Notes under the pieces: model-generated | What the model saw: the letters and a program-made list of their open reading frames with translations, nothing else | Told to the model about the DNA's origin: nothing | Database searches by the model: none | Translations under genes and position numbers: made by a program | NCBI RefSeq assembly: GCF_024158745.1 | Contig: NZ_JAMZAW010000008.1 | Coordinates: 1 to 64,000 of the forward strand | Origin: Paenibacillus tyrphae | GTDB taxonomy: Bacteria; Bacillota; Bacilli; Paenibacillales; NBRC-103111 | Length of the DNA: 64,000 bases | Direction of reading: 5' to 3' | Part shown: positions 51,017 to 61,375 of the stretch, in pieces | Layout of the letters: the number at the start of each line of letters is the position of its first letter | Numbering within the stretch: position 1 is the first letter of the stretch

Positions 51017-52177
51017 TCAAGCGGATTGATCTATGTTTTCGCCAGTCGCCTTGGACTCCTTAAAAAACCATTTCATCATCGGCGGCGTCACGAGGGTCGT
51101 CACCAAGACGACCACAATGAGGACGGCAAACATCTCTTTGCTCAGCAAACCGGCGTCCAGCCCCATGGCGGCGATGATCAGCGCGACTTCGCCCCGCGAT
51201 ACCATGGCTGCTCCGATGCCCAAGGAAGGTCTCCAGGCAAAGCCGGCGAATTTTGCTCCCAGTGCTGAGCCGACCAGCTTGGTGAGGATCGCCAGAATAC
51301 TCAAAACGACGATCAAGCCAAGATTGCCGGCAATTCCCGTGAACTCCGCCGTCACGCCGATGGAAGTAAAGAACACCGGAACGAAAATCGAATACCCGAT
51401 CGTTTCGACCTTCTCGAACACCTCGTGCTTGTATTTCGTTACGCTGATCGCCACACCGGCGATGTAAGCTCCGATGATGGCGGCAACCCCTGCATATTCG
51501 GCCAAGTAGGCATAGGTAAAGCAGATGATGAGAGCGGCCGATATGACCGCTTCGGTCACACGAAGAGGCGCGAACTTTTTCAGCACCCAAGGAACGACCT
51601 TCCAAGCAATCAGAATCGCCCCGGCGAAAAAGACTACTTTTTTCAGGACAACGATACCCAGATTCACGTCTCCTCCTGCAAAGCTCATCACAAACGCCAG
51701 CGCAATGATGACCAGTACGTCATCGATGACCGCGGCCCCCAGAATCGTAGCCCCAGCCCGGGACTTCAGCTTTCCCATTTCCTTCAGCGCCTGCACCGAA
51801 ATACTGACGCTGGTGGCCGACAGCAGCAGTCCGAGGAATACAGCCTGGATCCTCGGCAGCCCCATCACTTGCCCGGCCATAAAACCTGCGACCAGCGGCA
51901 CGATAATCCCCGCAACCCCTACAAAAGCAGAAGGCTTCCCCGTATGCTTGAATTCCTCGACATCGGTTTCCAGTCCGGCAATGAACATCAGCAGAATCAC
52001 TCCGATTTGACTGATTTCCGTCAAAATGTCAGTATTCGTCACGAGTCCAAGCGCCGTCGGTCCCAAGACGATCCCGATCAGCAGCTTGCCGAGCACGGAA
52101 GGCTGTCCTAATTTAACGCTGAGGTCCCCCGCAATTTTGGAAGCAAGCAAGATGATAGCCAGTTGAAAAATAAGCAT
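51017..52177 (-). CDS. Cation:proton antiporter, CPA2 family
   Basis: 386 residues with about twelve hydrophobic segments. Motifs of the KefB/NapA group: GKLLIGIVLGPTALGLV, IGVILLMFIAGLETDVEEF, LLLSATSVSISVQAL, GAAVIDDVLVIIALAF (the Asp of the ion-binding site) and MVSRGEVALIIAA. No C-terminal RCK/TrkA-N domain. It exchanges Na+ or K+ for protons across the membrane. It is monocistronic. Confidence 0.9.
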   Translation of the reverse strand: MLIFQLAIILLASKIAGDLSVKLGQPSVLGKLLIGIVLGPTALGLVTNTDILTEISQIGVILLMFIAGLETDVEEFKHTGKPSAFVGVAGIIVPLVAGFMAGQVMGLPRIQAVFLGLLLSATSVSISVQALKEMGKLKSRAGATILGAAVIDDVLVIIALAFVMSFAGGDVNLGIVVLKKVVFFAGAILIAWKVVPWVLKKFAPLRVTEAVISAALIICFTYAYLAEYAGVAAIIGAYIAGVAISVTKYKHEVFEKVETIGYSIFVPVFFTSIGVTAEFTGIAGNLGLIVVLSILAILTKLVGSALGAKFAGFAWRPSLGIGAAMVSRGEVALIIAAMGLDAGLLSKEMFAVLIVVVLVTTLVTPPMMKWFFKESKATGENIDQSA

Positions 52178-52241
52178 AATGACCGACCGCCCCTTCTGTT
52201 ATTATCGTGCTTATCCTGTGGATATTCAGGCAAAAACATAC

Positions 52242-52301
52242 AAAAAGAAGCCTATCAACCATAGCTGCTAAATAAACATAGCAAAGCTAAGGTGACAGGC
52301 T
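52242..52301 (-). terminator. Hairpin terminator before the antiporter gene
   Basis: On the minus strand AGCCTGTCACC pairs with GGTTGATAGGCT (with G-T pairs), with an inner AGCT/AGCT pairing and a CTTTTTG tail. It lies 143 bases after the dehydrogenase stop and 65 bases before the antiporter start. It probably ends the catabolic operon; an attenuator for the antiporter is possible. Confidence 0.6.
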
Positions 52302-52443
52302 CCTCCGGGTATTTCCTATTTGTTTTTCCAAGGAAAGCTAACGTTACGATACTAATACGCAAGGATTCGCTTCCGGTTTCAAAAAATTTTGCAAGAAAAA
52401 TCTGGCTTGAGGGGAATAACGTGGCCCCCCACCCCGCCTGCGG

Positions 52444-53346
52444 CTACACCTTGACCCGCAGCCCTGTCGCCCGGCTTTCGTTGGCTGCTTCGAGGAAACG
52501 GATAATCTCCAGCGTCTCCGTCAGCGGAATGCCCGGTTCTCCCGTCCTGAACAGCTTCATGACCTCGACCAGCAGGCTGGCATAAAACGGTCTGCCGTCC
52601 TTGGACACATCAACCAGGCGCGGTCCTTCTCCAGTATGCAGCGTGGCGCCGAAGCTTTGACCCAGCCGCCGACTACCCCGTATCGTACCGATCCTGCCGT
52701 CCTGCCAGACACCGGTAATGACGTCGAAATCGTCGTTCGCCGCCACGGCCACTTCCCGGCATCCTGCGCCCATGGCGCGATACAGCAGCTCGGCCGTATG
52801 AATTCCGTACCAGTAGTACCCCGGCTGCGTCGGTTCGAGATGCATCGGTCCGAAGACATCGGCTCCCGTAATGGCTCCGTCAGCTTTCGCCAGAGCGTTG
52901 ACAAGCCCTTCGGAGTACCGTAGCGCCGAGGTGCTCATGACCGGAATATCATATTGCTGTGCAAGCTCGGCGATTTCATACGCCTTCCGCGAGCTCAGTG
53001 CGAGCGGCTTGTCGATAAATACCGGCTTGCCGTAAGGCGCGATGGCGCGAAACTGCTCCAAGTGCACCCGTCCATCGGCCGATTCGAGCAGCAGCGCATC
53101 GACCGATTCCGCTACGGCTTCCGGCGTTTCCATGATGGACACGCCGTATTGCTCCCGCAGCTCTTGCGTAAAGCAGCCGACCCGGTCAATGCTGAGCGGG
53201 AAGTCGGCGGAGCCGCCAGGATAAGCGGCGATCACCCGTCCTCCCGGCACATGATTGACATCCGACGGGTCGTTCAGCAGCTTCGTAAACGCCGTTACGT
53301 GCGACGTATCGAGTCCGATGATGCCTATGTGCAGCGCCGCCTCCAT
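52444..53346 (-). CDS. Gfo/Idh/MocA family oxidoreductase (diverged)
   Basis: 300 residues from ATG 53346, close behind the previous gene. The Rossmann start is LHIGIIGLDTSHVTAFTKLL, then DALLLESADGRVHLEQFRAI and GKPVFIDKPLALSS (E-K-P replaced by D-K-P), and the central catalytic His region YYWYGIHTAELLYRAMG. NAD(P)-dependent dehydrogenase of sugars or polyols. GLDTSH instead of the usual GxGxxG places it in a sub-branch. Last gene of the cluster. Confidence 0.82.
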   Translation of the reverse strand: MEAALHIGIIGLDTSHVTAFTKLLNDPSDVNHVPGGRVIAAYPGGSADFPLSIDRVGCFTQELREQYGVSIMETPEAVAESVDALLLESADGRVHLEQFRAIAPYGKPVFIDKPLALSSRKAYEIAELAQQYDIPVMSTSALRYSEGLVNALAKADGAITGADVFGPMHLEPTQPGYYWYGIHTAELLYRAMGAGCREVAVAANDDFDVITGVWQDGRIGTIRGSRRLGQSFGATLHTGEGPRLVDVSKDGRPFYASLLVEVMKLFRTGEPGIPLTETLEIIRFLEAANESRATGLRVKV

Positions 53347-53350
53347 GCGC

Positions 53351-54235
53351 CTAGCCCCGCTTCCGGTAAGCTTCGATGAATTGAATCGCTTTGCGGATAT
53401 CTTCCTCCGGCTGATCGCCGACCTCACGCTCGATTGTTAAGTAGCCCGTATATCCGATGTCTTGCAGCGCTTGGAAATACGCGTTGAAATCGACGGCCCC
53501 CTCGCCGGGAGGCAGCTCCCGGAAAAACTCGCCCGCGCTCACCATCCGCGCGATCTCCTCATGATCCATCGGCTTGTACCCGAGGGAGCCGTAGATGGCG
53601 CGAGGGTCTGCTTCGCGCAGCCGGAGTCCGTCCTTCACGTGCGTATGGACAATATAGTCCTTCAGCGTATGCACGCCTTTGGCCGGGTCGTCGCCCGTTA
53701 CCATGACCATATTGGCCGGATCGAAGTTGACCGCCATTCCTTTGGAGCCGAGGCTGTCCAGGAAGCTTTTCAGATGTGCGGCGGTCTCGGGACCGGTCTC
53801 GATCGCAAAATAACCGCCAACAGACGAGGCATAACGGGCCAGTTGACCGCAAGCGTCCTGCATCTCGGCATAGATCGGATCGGCCGGGTCCTCCGGCACC
53901 AGACCGATATGCGTCGTCACGATATTCGTACCCAAGTCAAGCGCCAGATCGAGAATCCGCTTTGACATTTCGATTTTGGTCGGGTTTGCCTCCTTGTCTT
54001 GGAAGCCGTGTCCGCCTAAATCGCCGCATAAAGCGGAAATTTCCAGCCCGATCGAATCGAGATAAGCCTTGAGGTCTTTCCGAGCGGCCGCGTTTAGATT
54101 CGCCGGGTCCATTTCCCCTTTGGTAGCCCAAATTTGCACGCCGTCGGCGCCGAGCTCCTTGGACTTTTGCAAGCTCTCACGCAGCGGCAGCTTGAAACTG
54201 TCCGAAATGACTCCGATCTTGTTTATCAATGCCAT
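53351..54235 (-). CDS. Sugar phosphate isomerase/epimerase-type protein
   Basis: 294 residues, AP-endonuclease-2-like TIM barrel: MALINKIGVISDSFKLP, GADGVQIWATKG, TTHIGLVPEDP, FAIETGPE, VNFDPANMVM, VHTHVKDG and GYLTIEREVGDQ supply the usual metal-binding Glu, Asp, His and Glu. ATG 54235 is chosen over an ATG two codons upstream because AAGGAG is better spaced. The true substrate may be a keto-sugar or inosose. Neighbours on both sides are Gfo/Idh dehydrogenases, as in inositol-like pathways. Confidence 0.85.
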   Translation of the reverse strand: MALINKIGVISDSFKLPLRESLQKSKELGADGVQIWATKGEMDPANLNAAARKDLKAYLDSIGLEISALCGDLGGHGFQDKEANPTKIEMSKRILDLALDLGTNIVTTHIGLVPEDPADPIYAEMQDACGQLARYASSVGGYFAIETGPETAAHLKSFLDSLGSKGMAVNFDPANMVMVTGDDPAKGVHTLKDYIVHTHVKDGLRLREADPRAIYGSLGYKPMDHEEIARMVSAGEFFRELPPGEGAVDFNAYFQALQDIGYTGYLTIEREVGDQPEEDIRKAIQFIEAYRKRG

Positions 54236-54250
54236 GAGCATCGCTCCTTC

Positions 54251-55309
54251 CTACAGCTCGATTTCCCGCCCTTGGGCGGCCGATTCGTAAATGGCGCACA
54301 ATATTTTCATCACTTCGACGCCGTCTTCCACCGGGCTCCGCGTTTCCGCTCGTCCGAGCGAGCTGTCGATAAAGTAGTTGATCTCCTGCTGGAACCCGGC
54401 AATAAAATCAAACGAAGGATGGTCTACCTGCGGCGCGACGTTCAGAATCGTATCGTACTTCTCAGCGATAATCGCAAGCTCCGGCTCCAGCTCCGCGCCG
54501 CCCCTGTCCCCATACAGCTTGACGTACAGCTCGTCCTTCTTCGCATGCAGCGTGAAGCTGACATCGACCATGAGGCTCGCCCCGTTCTCGAAGCGGATGA
54601 GCGCATTGGCCATGTCCTCAACGGTGTTGAGCGCCGCGTTGTAATCCGCTGCTTTGTAGAATTCCAAGTGCTCCACGTTCGAGCGGTTGCCGAGGCGATT
54701 GTACGTATTGGCCGAGACCGACTTGACCTTCGGCTTGCCCATTAGGTACCAGCAAATGTCGATAATATGCACACCCAGATCGATCACCGGCCCACCGCCG
54801 GAGCGCTTGATATCCGAGAACCAGCCGCCCGGGTTGCCAAGACGACGGAGACAAGAGGCCTTCGCGTAATAAATCTCGCCCAGATCGCCCGCATCGATAA
54901 ATTTTTTCAAAATTTCCGTATTGCTGCCGTACCGGCGCACAAAGCCGACCTGCAGCAGCTTGCCCGTCCGCCGCACCGTTTCTTCGACTTTCAAGGCTTC
55001 GGCCACCGTTTGGCACAGCGGCTTCTCCACAAGCACGTGCTTGCCCGCTTCGAGCGCCGCGATGCTAATTTCGGCATGGGAGTTGTTCCAAGTGCAGATG
55101 CTGACGCCGTGAATGTCCGGCAGCGCCAGCAGATCACGGTAATCGGTGAATACCTTGGATGCGCCGTACGCTTCAGCCTTTGCTTTCGCCCGTTCCTCAT
55201 TCAAATCGCATACGGCATAAATTTCCACTTCCGGATGATGGCTGTAGGCTCTGAAATGCTGCTCCGAAATGGAGCCCGCTCCGATAATTCCGATTTTGAT
55301 TTTGCTCAT
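54251..55309 (-). CDS. Gfo/Idh/MocA family oxidoreductase
   Basis: 352 residues. KIGIIGAGSISEQHFRAYSH (NAD loop), GVSICTWNNSHAEISIAALE, GKHVLVEKPLCQTVAEA (E-K-P) and GGPVIDLGVHIIDICWYLMG (catalytic Asp/His region) are all canonical. An NAD(P)-dependent sugar or polyol dehydrogenase. It is 15 bases upstream of the isomerase gene, in one operon with it. Confidence 0.92.
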   Translation of the reverse strand: MSKIKIGIIGAGSISEQHFRAYSHHPEVEIYAVCDLNEERAKAKAEAYGASKVFTDYRDLLALPDIHGVSICTWNNSHAEISIAALEAGKHVLVEKPLCQTVAEALKVEETVRRTGKLLQVGFVRRYGSNTEILKKFIDAGDLGEIYYAKASCLRRLGNPGGWFSDIKRSGGGPVIDLGVHIIDICWYLMGKPKVKSVSANTYNRLGNRSNVEHLEFYKAADYNAALNTVEDMANALIRFENGASLMVDVSFTLHAKKDELYVKLYGDRGGAELEPELAIIAEKYDTILNVAPQVDHPSFDFIAGFQQEINYFIDSSLGRAETRSPVEDGVEVMKILCAIYESAAQGREIEL

Positions 55310-55348
55310 CGTTCCCCTGTTCCTCCTGCTTCTCCTGTTGTTTTCGGT

Positions 55349-56218
55349 TTACACTACAGCTTCCTGCCACAACCGGCGGACGTTATCCATGGCAATTCTC
55401 GAACCGGTTCTCGGATCTTCCATACCTTCGAATTCGACGGACAAATACCCGTCGTATCCCGAAGCCTTCAGCACCCGGATGACCTCCGGCATATCGATGT
55501 CGCCTTGTCCGACGATGGCGCCCCGCAGGAAGTTGCCGTGGGTCGATTTGAACCAGCCTTCACCCGGATTGCGGTACGACGGACGGCGGTAAAAGTCTTT
55601 CAAATGCACCATGGACGCAAACGGAATGTTATTCGAAACGGCGCTGACCGGATCCTCGTCCACACACAGGAAATTGCCGATATCCAGCGTCGTCTTGAAG
55701 TTGACGCGATCCACCTCGTGCACGAGCCGGAGCACCCGGTCGCTTGCTTGCAGGTAGAAGCCGTGGTTTTCCACGCTTGTGACGATATCGAACTGCGCTG
55801 CGTAGTCGGCGATACGGCGGCACGCCTCGACGAGCTTGGGCAAGTCTGCTTCGAACTGGCGGATCGACGTTTCGGGGATCGGGCGCGACGCGACGTCGTG
55901 ACGCATCCGCTTTACTCCCAGGTCGCGGGCGATATCAACCTGGCGCATCGTCTTCTCAATCTCCAGCTCGTACGCTTCCGGGGTGGCCTGCACGAAATTC
56001 GCGCCGACCGCGTAGCCGGAAATGTCAAGTCCCGCTTGGTCAGCGGTCTTGTGGATATCTTCTATCAGCCCCGGATTGTCGGTCAAGTCGTACCCGATCG
56101 GCACGATCTCCACATGCTCGCCTCCATTGTCGGCAATCCAGCGGATGGCTTCCGTTACGGTTAATTCCTTCTTATCGATAGCCCGGTATAAACTGTAGGT
56201 GCTCAATCCCAATTTCAT
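55349..56218 (-). CDS. Sugar phosphate isomerase/epimerase-type protein
   Basis: 289 residues from ATG 56218, behind GAGGAGG. TIM barrel with GLSTYSLYRAIDKKE, ADNGGEHVEIVPIGYDL, SVENHGFYLQ (metal Glu), KTTLDIGNFLCVDEDP, MVHLKDFYRR and GYLSVEFEGMEDP. A second, clearly different copy of the fold also found at 53351. The cluster thus carries two dehydrogenase/isomerase couples. Confidence 0.87.
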   Translation of the reverse strand: MKLGLSTYSLYRAIDKKELTVTEAIRWIADNGGEHVEIVPIGYDLTDNPGLIEDIHKTADQAGLDISGYAVGANFVQATPEAYELEIEKTMRQVDIARDLGVKRMRHDVASRPIPETSIRQFEADLPKLVEACRRIADYAAQFDIVTSVENHGFYLQASDRVLRLVHEVDRVNFKTTLDIGNFLCVDEDPVSAVSNNIPFASMVHLKDFYRRPSYRNPGEGWFKSTHGNFLRGAIVGQGDIDMPEVIRVLKASGYDGYLSVEFEGMEDPRTGSRIAMDNVRRLWQEAVV

Positions 56219-56266
56219 GCGTACATCCTCCTCAGCTAAGTCCGATATAAACGACAAGCATGCTTT

Positions 56267-57619
56267 TTAACGGCGCAGCAGGTCGTCCAGAAAGGAAAAC
56301 CGGTAAATCTGCTTCGGCCTCCCCTTCGCTCTGCCGCGTTCCTCTCCGGCCACCTCGACCAGTCCCGCGTCCATCCACTGCGTCAGCAGCCGGTGGGTGC
56401 TGCGGACGGTCACGCCGAGAACCGACGCCAGTTCGTGAACGTTGTAGTCCGTCTTGCCCGTTCGGGTGAGCTGGGCGACCACCCGGCTCAAATACGTCTG
56501 GGTCAAGCCCGCTTCCTCCGCTTTCCGGATCAATGCGGCGTCCAACAGCGACAGGCCGGCGCTGAGCGGCTCGGCCATTTCCAGCGGACCGATGACGCTC
56601 TCGTCCTCACGGACGATGAAGCTGATGCTGCCGCCTGCGTCTTTGGCCCGCCGCAGCGCCATCCGGGCATGCGAGCCCGCTTCGTGGGCGGACCGGCCGA
56701 AGCCGATGCCGATGCTCAGCGAAAGGGTGAAGGTGTCCTGCACCATTTTGGCCAGCGGGATATATTTATACCCGCCCGTATGGCGCTCGAACATCCCCCG
56801 TGTCGTGACGAACAAATATTCATCGCCGCCGAGCGGGGTCAAATGCCCTTCGAGCGTTTCGGCATACTCGAGCATCATCCGGTGAATGTCCAGCTTCAGC
56901 CGCTGCACGTCATGCTCCGACTTCCGGAGATCGGCCGCTTTGCGGAACCCGTCCACGTCGATCAAGCCCACCACAATTTGCGATTCCTTGCTGCGGCGGG
57001 ATTCGGTCGATAACAGCGCCCGCTCAAGCGCGACGATGATATCCTGCTCGGTCGGCAGCACCCACTCGTTCGGCACGCCGAGCTCGCTCAGCTTCACCGA
57101 TACGGAACGGAGCGCGGTCAAGGCAATCGCCGTGTTTCCTTGGGCGTATTGCTCCGCATGAAAACGAACCATCGCTTCCGTATCCGCAGGATCGCCGCCT
57201 GGATAGAACATCAGTTCGGGCAGCGACTGGCCCAGCTCGCGGAACGTTTTCACGAACGGCTGGCGGGTCAGCGTATCGACGGACATCGCGCCGAGCCGTC
57301 CCATCCGCTCCGCCCGAAACAACGACCGGTACAGCCCCGAGCCGTTCAGCGGAACGAAATGAGCGGGCACGCGCAGTTGGATGCGGTCGTGGCATACTTG
57401 GTATGGAAGCGGTCCCGAATACAAGATCACTTCGACGCGGTCCATAAGGTCCCGGGTCCGTTGAACCGCTTCTTCCAGATTCGCGTACGCCCCGGTGACG
57501 GGAACGAAGGACGGAAACGACTTCATCGCTTGCAGCATGACGGGAATCATCGGCTCCGGTCCGATCAACGCGATCGGTATCCCTTTTTCTACGGTGGACG
57601 TACGATAAGTCCCGAACAT
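56267..57619 (-). CDS. Transcriptional regulator with GGDEF-like domain and C-terminal HTH
   Basis: 450 residues. Residues ~14-75 resemble a Rossmann-like sensor (IPIALIGPEPMIPVMLQ). Residues ~215-345 have the nucleotide cyclase palm pattern: VVGLIDVDGF (metal Asp221) and LGGDEYLFV (264-270), plus LSLSIGIGFG. Residues ~370-440 hold a winged HTH (YNVHELASVLGVTVRSTHRL, DAGLVEVAGEERGRAKG). No inhibitory RxxD site is seen before GGDEY. It is more likely a nucleotide-binding one-component regulator of the surrounding catabolic genes than a working diguanylate cyclase. It has its own promoter and is the first gene of the downstream part of the cluster. Confidence 0.78.
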   Translation of the reverse strand: MFGTYRTSTVEKGIPIALIGPEPMIPVMLQAMKSFPSFVPVTGAYANLEEAVQRTRDLMDRVEVILYSGPLPYQVCHDRIQLRVPAHFVPLNGSGLYRSLFRAERMGRLGAMSVDTLTRQPFVKTFRELGQSLPELMFYPGGDPADTEAMVRFHAEQYAQGNTAIALTALRSVSVKLSELGVPNEWVLPTEQDIIVALERALLSTESRRSKESQIVVGLIDVDGFRKAADLRKSEHDVQRLKLDIHRMMLEYAETLEGHLTPLGGDEYLFVTTRGMFERHTGGYKYIPLAKMVQDTFTLSLSIGIGFGRSAHEAGSHARMALRRAKDAGGSISFIVREDESVIGPLEMAEPLSAGLSLLDAALIRKAEEAGLTQTYLSRVVAQLTRTGKTDYNVHELASVLGVTVRSTHRLLTQWMDAGLVEVAGEERGRAKGRPKQIYRFSFLDDLLRR

Positions 57620-57660
57620 GACAACACCGCCTTACCCATGCTTGTGTTCAATCTATCTCC

Positions 57661-57688
57661 ATTATACCTGACAGGAGGAATCTGCCAA
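57661..57688 (-). promoter_or_regulatory. Promoter of the GGDEF/HTH regulator gene
   Basis: On the minus strand TTGGCA (plus 57683-57688), 16-base spacer, TATAAT (plus 57661-57666), 42 bases before the start codon. Confidence 0.75.
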
Positions 57689-57724
57689 TTGCAAAAAGGT
57701 GACGTTTTCAAAGTGACACCCCAT

Positions 57725-58927
<1,203 letters not shown>

Positions 58928-59009
58928 TGGTTAACCCCCTTCCCCTGGAAAATACGTCATTGAGGCTCATCGTGCGCGTCTCCTCCTGCTTAGACCCGGA
59001 CCCGGGAAC

Positions 59010-60077
59010 TCAAGCCATCCAGGATGCCAAATGCTCGCGGACGAACGCATCATCGTTCAATTCCGGGTAATCTCGGTACACCCGGTCGATCTCCTCCGCC
59101 TGTCCCGGGGACAGCGTTTCGTGAGGATTTAGGCACCAGACGCCTTTCATCAGCCCTTGACGGCGCAGCACCTCGTGGATGCCCGGAATGCAGCCGGCAA
59201 ACCCGTGTGCCGGATCGAAAAACGCCGCGTTCGCATCCGTCACCGCCACGTTGCAGGTCAGCCACTCGCTGCCGATCGTCCCCGATTGCCGCACTTGCTT
59301 GATTTCCTCCAGCAGCTCGACCGCTTTACGCGTCCACACCGCCCAGTGCCCGAGCAGCCCGCCGACGATCCGTTTTTCCACGGGCTTGCCGTCCACCATA
59401 AAGCGGTATACGGTCAGCAGATCGCTTACGATGTTATCGTCGTTGCCGGTGTACAGCGCAATCTCGTCGCGCCGCGGCGAATAGCAGACGGCCCGCGCCA
59501 CGTCGATCGTCTGGTACCGGTTGAACGGCGCCATTTTGATCGCCACGATGCCGGGAATGGTCGCGAACTCCTTCCAAAAGTCGAAGCTGAATACCTTCCC
59601 TCCGACGGACGGCTGCAAATAAAAGCCGACCACCGCCATCTTTTCGGCAACCCGCGACGTGCGTTCGAGGATTTGCGCCTCGCTCAAGCTTTGCAGCCCG
59701 CCCATGCTCAGCAGCCCTGCGTCATACCCGAGTCCGACCGCCGTGTCCGCTTCGTTCAGCGCCTGCTCGGTCGGGCCGCAAATACCGGCGATTTTCAGGA
59801 ACGGGCGCGCGATGTTCGCCCGGTCGACCTCCTCGGAGGCCATCCGCAGCACTTTTTCGAACAGATTGAACTGCGGCTCGCGGATTTCAAACTGCGTCGA
59901 ATGCACGCCCACCGCGACGCCTCCGGCGCCAGATGCGGCATAATAGCGGGTTAAAGCACGCTGGTTGCGATCGTCGAGCCTTCGATGTTCGTCCAGCGCC
60001 AGCGGGTGAGCGGGAATGACCAGCCCTTCATGCAGCGCCCGGGATTGTTCCGGTGACAACGGTTTTCTGCCGCCCAT
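59010..60077 (-). CDS. Dihydrodipicolinate synthase (DapA) superfamily aldolase
   Basis: 355 residues, longer than DapA (~290). LVIPAHPLALDEHRRLDDRN and YYAASGAGGVAVGVHSTQF form the start of the barrel; the Schiff-base Lys is in GIVAIKMAPFNRYQT; ALYTGNDDNIVSDLL and GGLLGHWAVWTRKAVELL follow. It is an N-acetylneuraminate-lyase-like aldolase of unknown substrate, not the lysine enzyme. It starts 4 bases after the epimerase-type gene ends, so the two are translationally close. Confidence 0.85.
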   Translation of the reverse strand: MGGRKPLSPEQSRALHEGLVIPAHPLALDEHRRLDDRNQRALTRYYAASGAGGVAVGVHSTQFEIREPQFNLFEKVLRMASEEVDRANIARPFLKIAGICGPTEQALNEADTAVGLGYDAGLLSMGGLQSLSEAQILERTSRVAEKMAVVGFYLQPSVGGKVFSFDFWKEFATIPGIVAIKMAPFNRYQTIDVARAVCYSPRRDEIALYTGNDDNIVSDLLTVYRFMVDGKPVEKRIVGGLLGHWAVWTRKAVELLEEIKQVRQSGTIGSEWLTCNVAVTDANAAFFDPAHGFAGCIPGIHEVLRRQGLMKGVWCLNPHETLSPGQAEEIDRVYRDYPELNDDAFVREHLASWMA

Positions 60078-60080
60078 ACG

Positions 60081-61097
60081 TTAAAATTTCCCCTCTCTTT
60101 CCTGAAAATGCGTCGGTTTGTTCATCGTCTTGCCTTCGTGGAGCACCCATTCGGCCACCCAATCGATCATTTGCAAAAGCGCTACCCGCGGATACCCGAA
60201 CAGCTGCATGCATTTTGACGCGTTACTGAGCAGCGCCGTGTCCGCCTCCTGTCCGGTGAACACCGCTTCCGTTCCGAGCCGCTTGGCGAGTTCGGTGGCC
60301 GCATACCGGATCGATACCGTCTCCGGACCGGTCACGTTCAGCACTTCCGCCCCTTGCTTGCAGCGCAGCAGCGATCGAAGCGCAATTTCATTGGCGTCGC
60401 CCTGCCAGATGCAGTTGAAATGCCCCATGGACACGTCGATCGGACGGCCTTCCTTCACCGATTTTGCAATTTCCAGCAGCACCCCGTACCGCAGATCGAT
60501 CGCATAATTGAGACGGTAGATCAAGACCGGCGTTCCGTATTGATGAGAAAAATGCTCGAACACCCGCTCCCGCCCGAGACACGACTGCCCATACTCGCCG
60601 ACCGGCGACGGAGCTGTCGATTCGCTCGCTCCGCCCTGAAGGACAGGAGTCAACGGATAAACGTTGCCGGTGGAGAATACCACGATCCGTGAATGACGGA
60701 ACTTCTCCGCCACACGGCCCGGCAAATAAGCGTTCATCGCCCATGTAAAATACTCTCTGCCTGTAGTGCCGAATTTTGTACCTGCCATATAAACGACATT
60801 TTTCACGTCAGGCAGCTTTTGCAGCTGCTCATCGTTCAGCAGATCGCACGCAATCGTTTTGACGCCGAAGCTCTCCAGCTCTTCCTTCAGCCCTTGTTCT
60901 GAAAATCTCGACACCCCGTATACTTTGCGGTCGACCCCCGATTCCCGGATCGCGTTGATCGCCAGCTTGGCGAGACTCGGTCCCATTTTGCCGCCCACCC
61001 CGAGCAGCATGATGTCCCCCTCCAGCGACTTCATCTCCTGCACCAAAGCAGGCGACGGCTCAGCTAGCTTTTGCTCCAGTTCCTCCACCGTTCTCAT
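60081..61097 (-). CDS. NAD-dependent epimerase/dehydratase family protein
   Basis: 338 residues, extended SDR. The nucleotide loop is MLLGVGGKMGPSLAKLA; VVYMAGTKFGTTGREYFTW, VVFSTGNVYPLTP and GEYGQSCLGRERVFEHF follow. In the usual YxxxK position Tyr is kept but Lys is not obvious (YGQSC), so activity may be changed. It starts the second part of the cluster behind the operator at 61169. Sugar modification or lactone/nucleotide-sugar chemistry is possible; nothing more specific can be said. Confidence 0.8.
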   Translation of the reverse strand: MRTVEELEQKLAEPSPALVQEMKSLEGDIMLLGVGGKMGPSLAKLAINAIRESGVDRKVYGVSRFSEQGLKEELESFGVKTIACDLLNDEQLQKLPDVKNVVYMAGTKFGTTGREYFTWAMNAYLPGRVAEKFRHSRIVVFSTGNVYPLTPVLQGGASESTAPSPVGEYGQSCLGRERVFEHFSHQYGTPVLIYRLNYAIDLRYGVLLEIAKSVKEGRPIDVSMGHFNCIWQGDANEIALRSLLRCKQGAEVLNVTGPETVSIRYAATELAKRLGTEAVFTGQEADTALLSNASKCMQLFGYPRVALLQMIDWVAEWVLHEGKTMNKPTHFQEREGKF

Positions 61098-61168
61098 CGA
61101 TCAAGACAACTCCCTTCGTCACGTTGATAGCGATTTCAATATCATCATAGCGCCAGCGGGTATTTAGA

Positions 61169-61187
61169 GACAAATCTTTAAATTGTC
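61169..61187. promoter_or_regulatory. Palindromic operator candidate
   Basis: GACAAATCTTTAAATTGTC has inverted GACAA/TTGTC half-sites around an AT-rich centre. It lies 72 bases upstream of the minus-strand start at 61097 and about 120 bases before the plus-strand promoter. A plausible site for the cluster's regulator. Confidence 0.45.
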
Positions 61188-61375
61188 TTTAAATCAAATT
61201 GGTAAAGCCCATACGTTTGCACGCGGGATGGACGGACATGGGGTCCCTAATACATCCTGCCCCTTCCTCTTTTGACCCCTCCGATCTTGTAACATAATTG
61301 GTGCAAATAACCAAAATGTGGTATATTGGTGCTGGAAAGTTCCGTTTGCACGAACATTATTGGAGGTCTTATTTG

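Noticed and set aside
52261..52330. GGTGACAGGCTCCTCC on the plus strand, reminiscent of the start of an M-box (Mg) riboswitch
   Set aside because: Only the first dozen bases are similar; the later conserved M-box blocks are missing and the plus strand has no gene downstream.
56267..57619. Calling the GGDEY protein an active diguanylate cyclase
   Set aside because: The domain is short, lacks an inhibitory site and the usual F-K-x-x-N-D substrate motif, and is fused to an HTH; nucleotide sensing is the safer reading.
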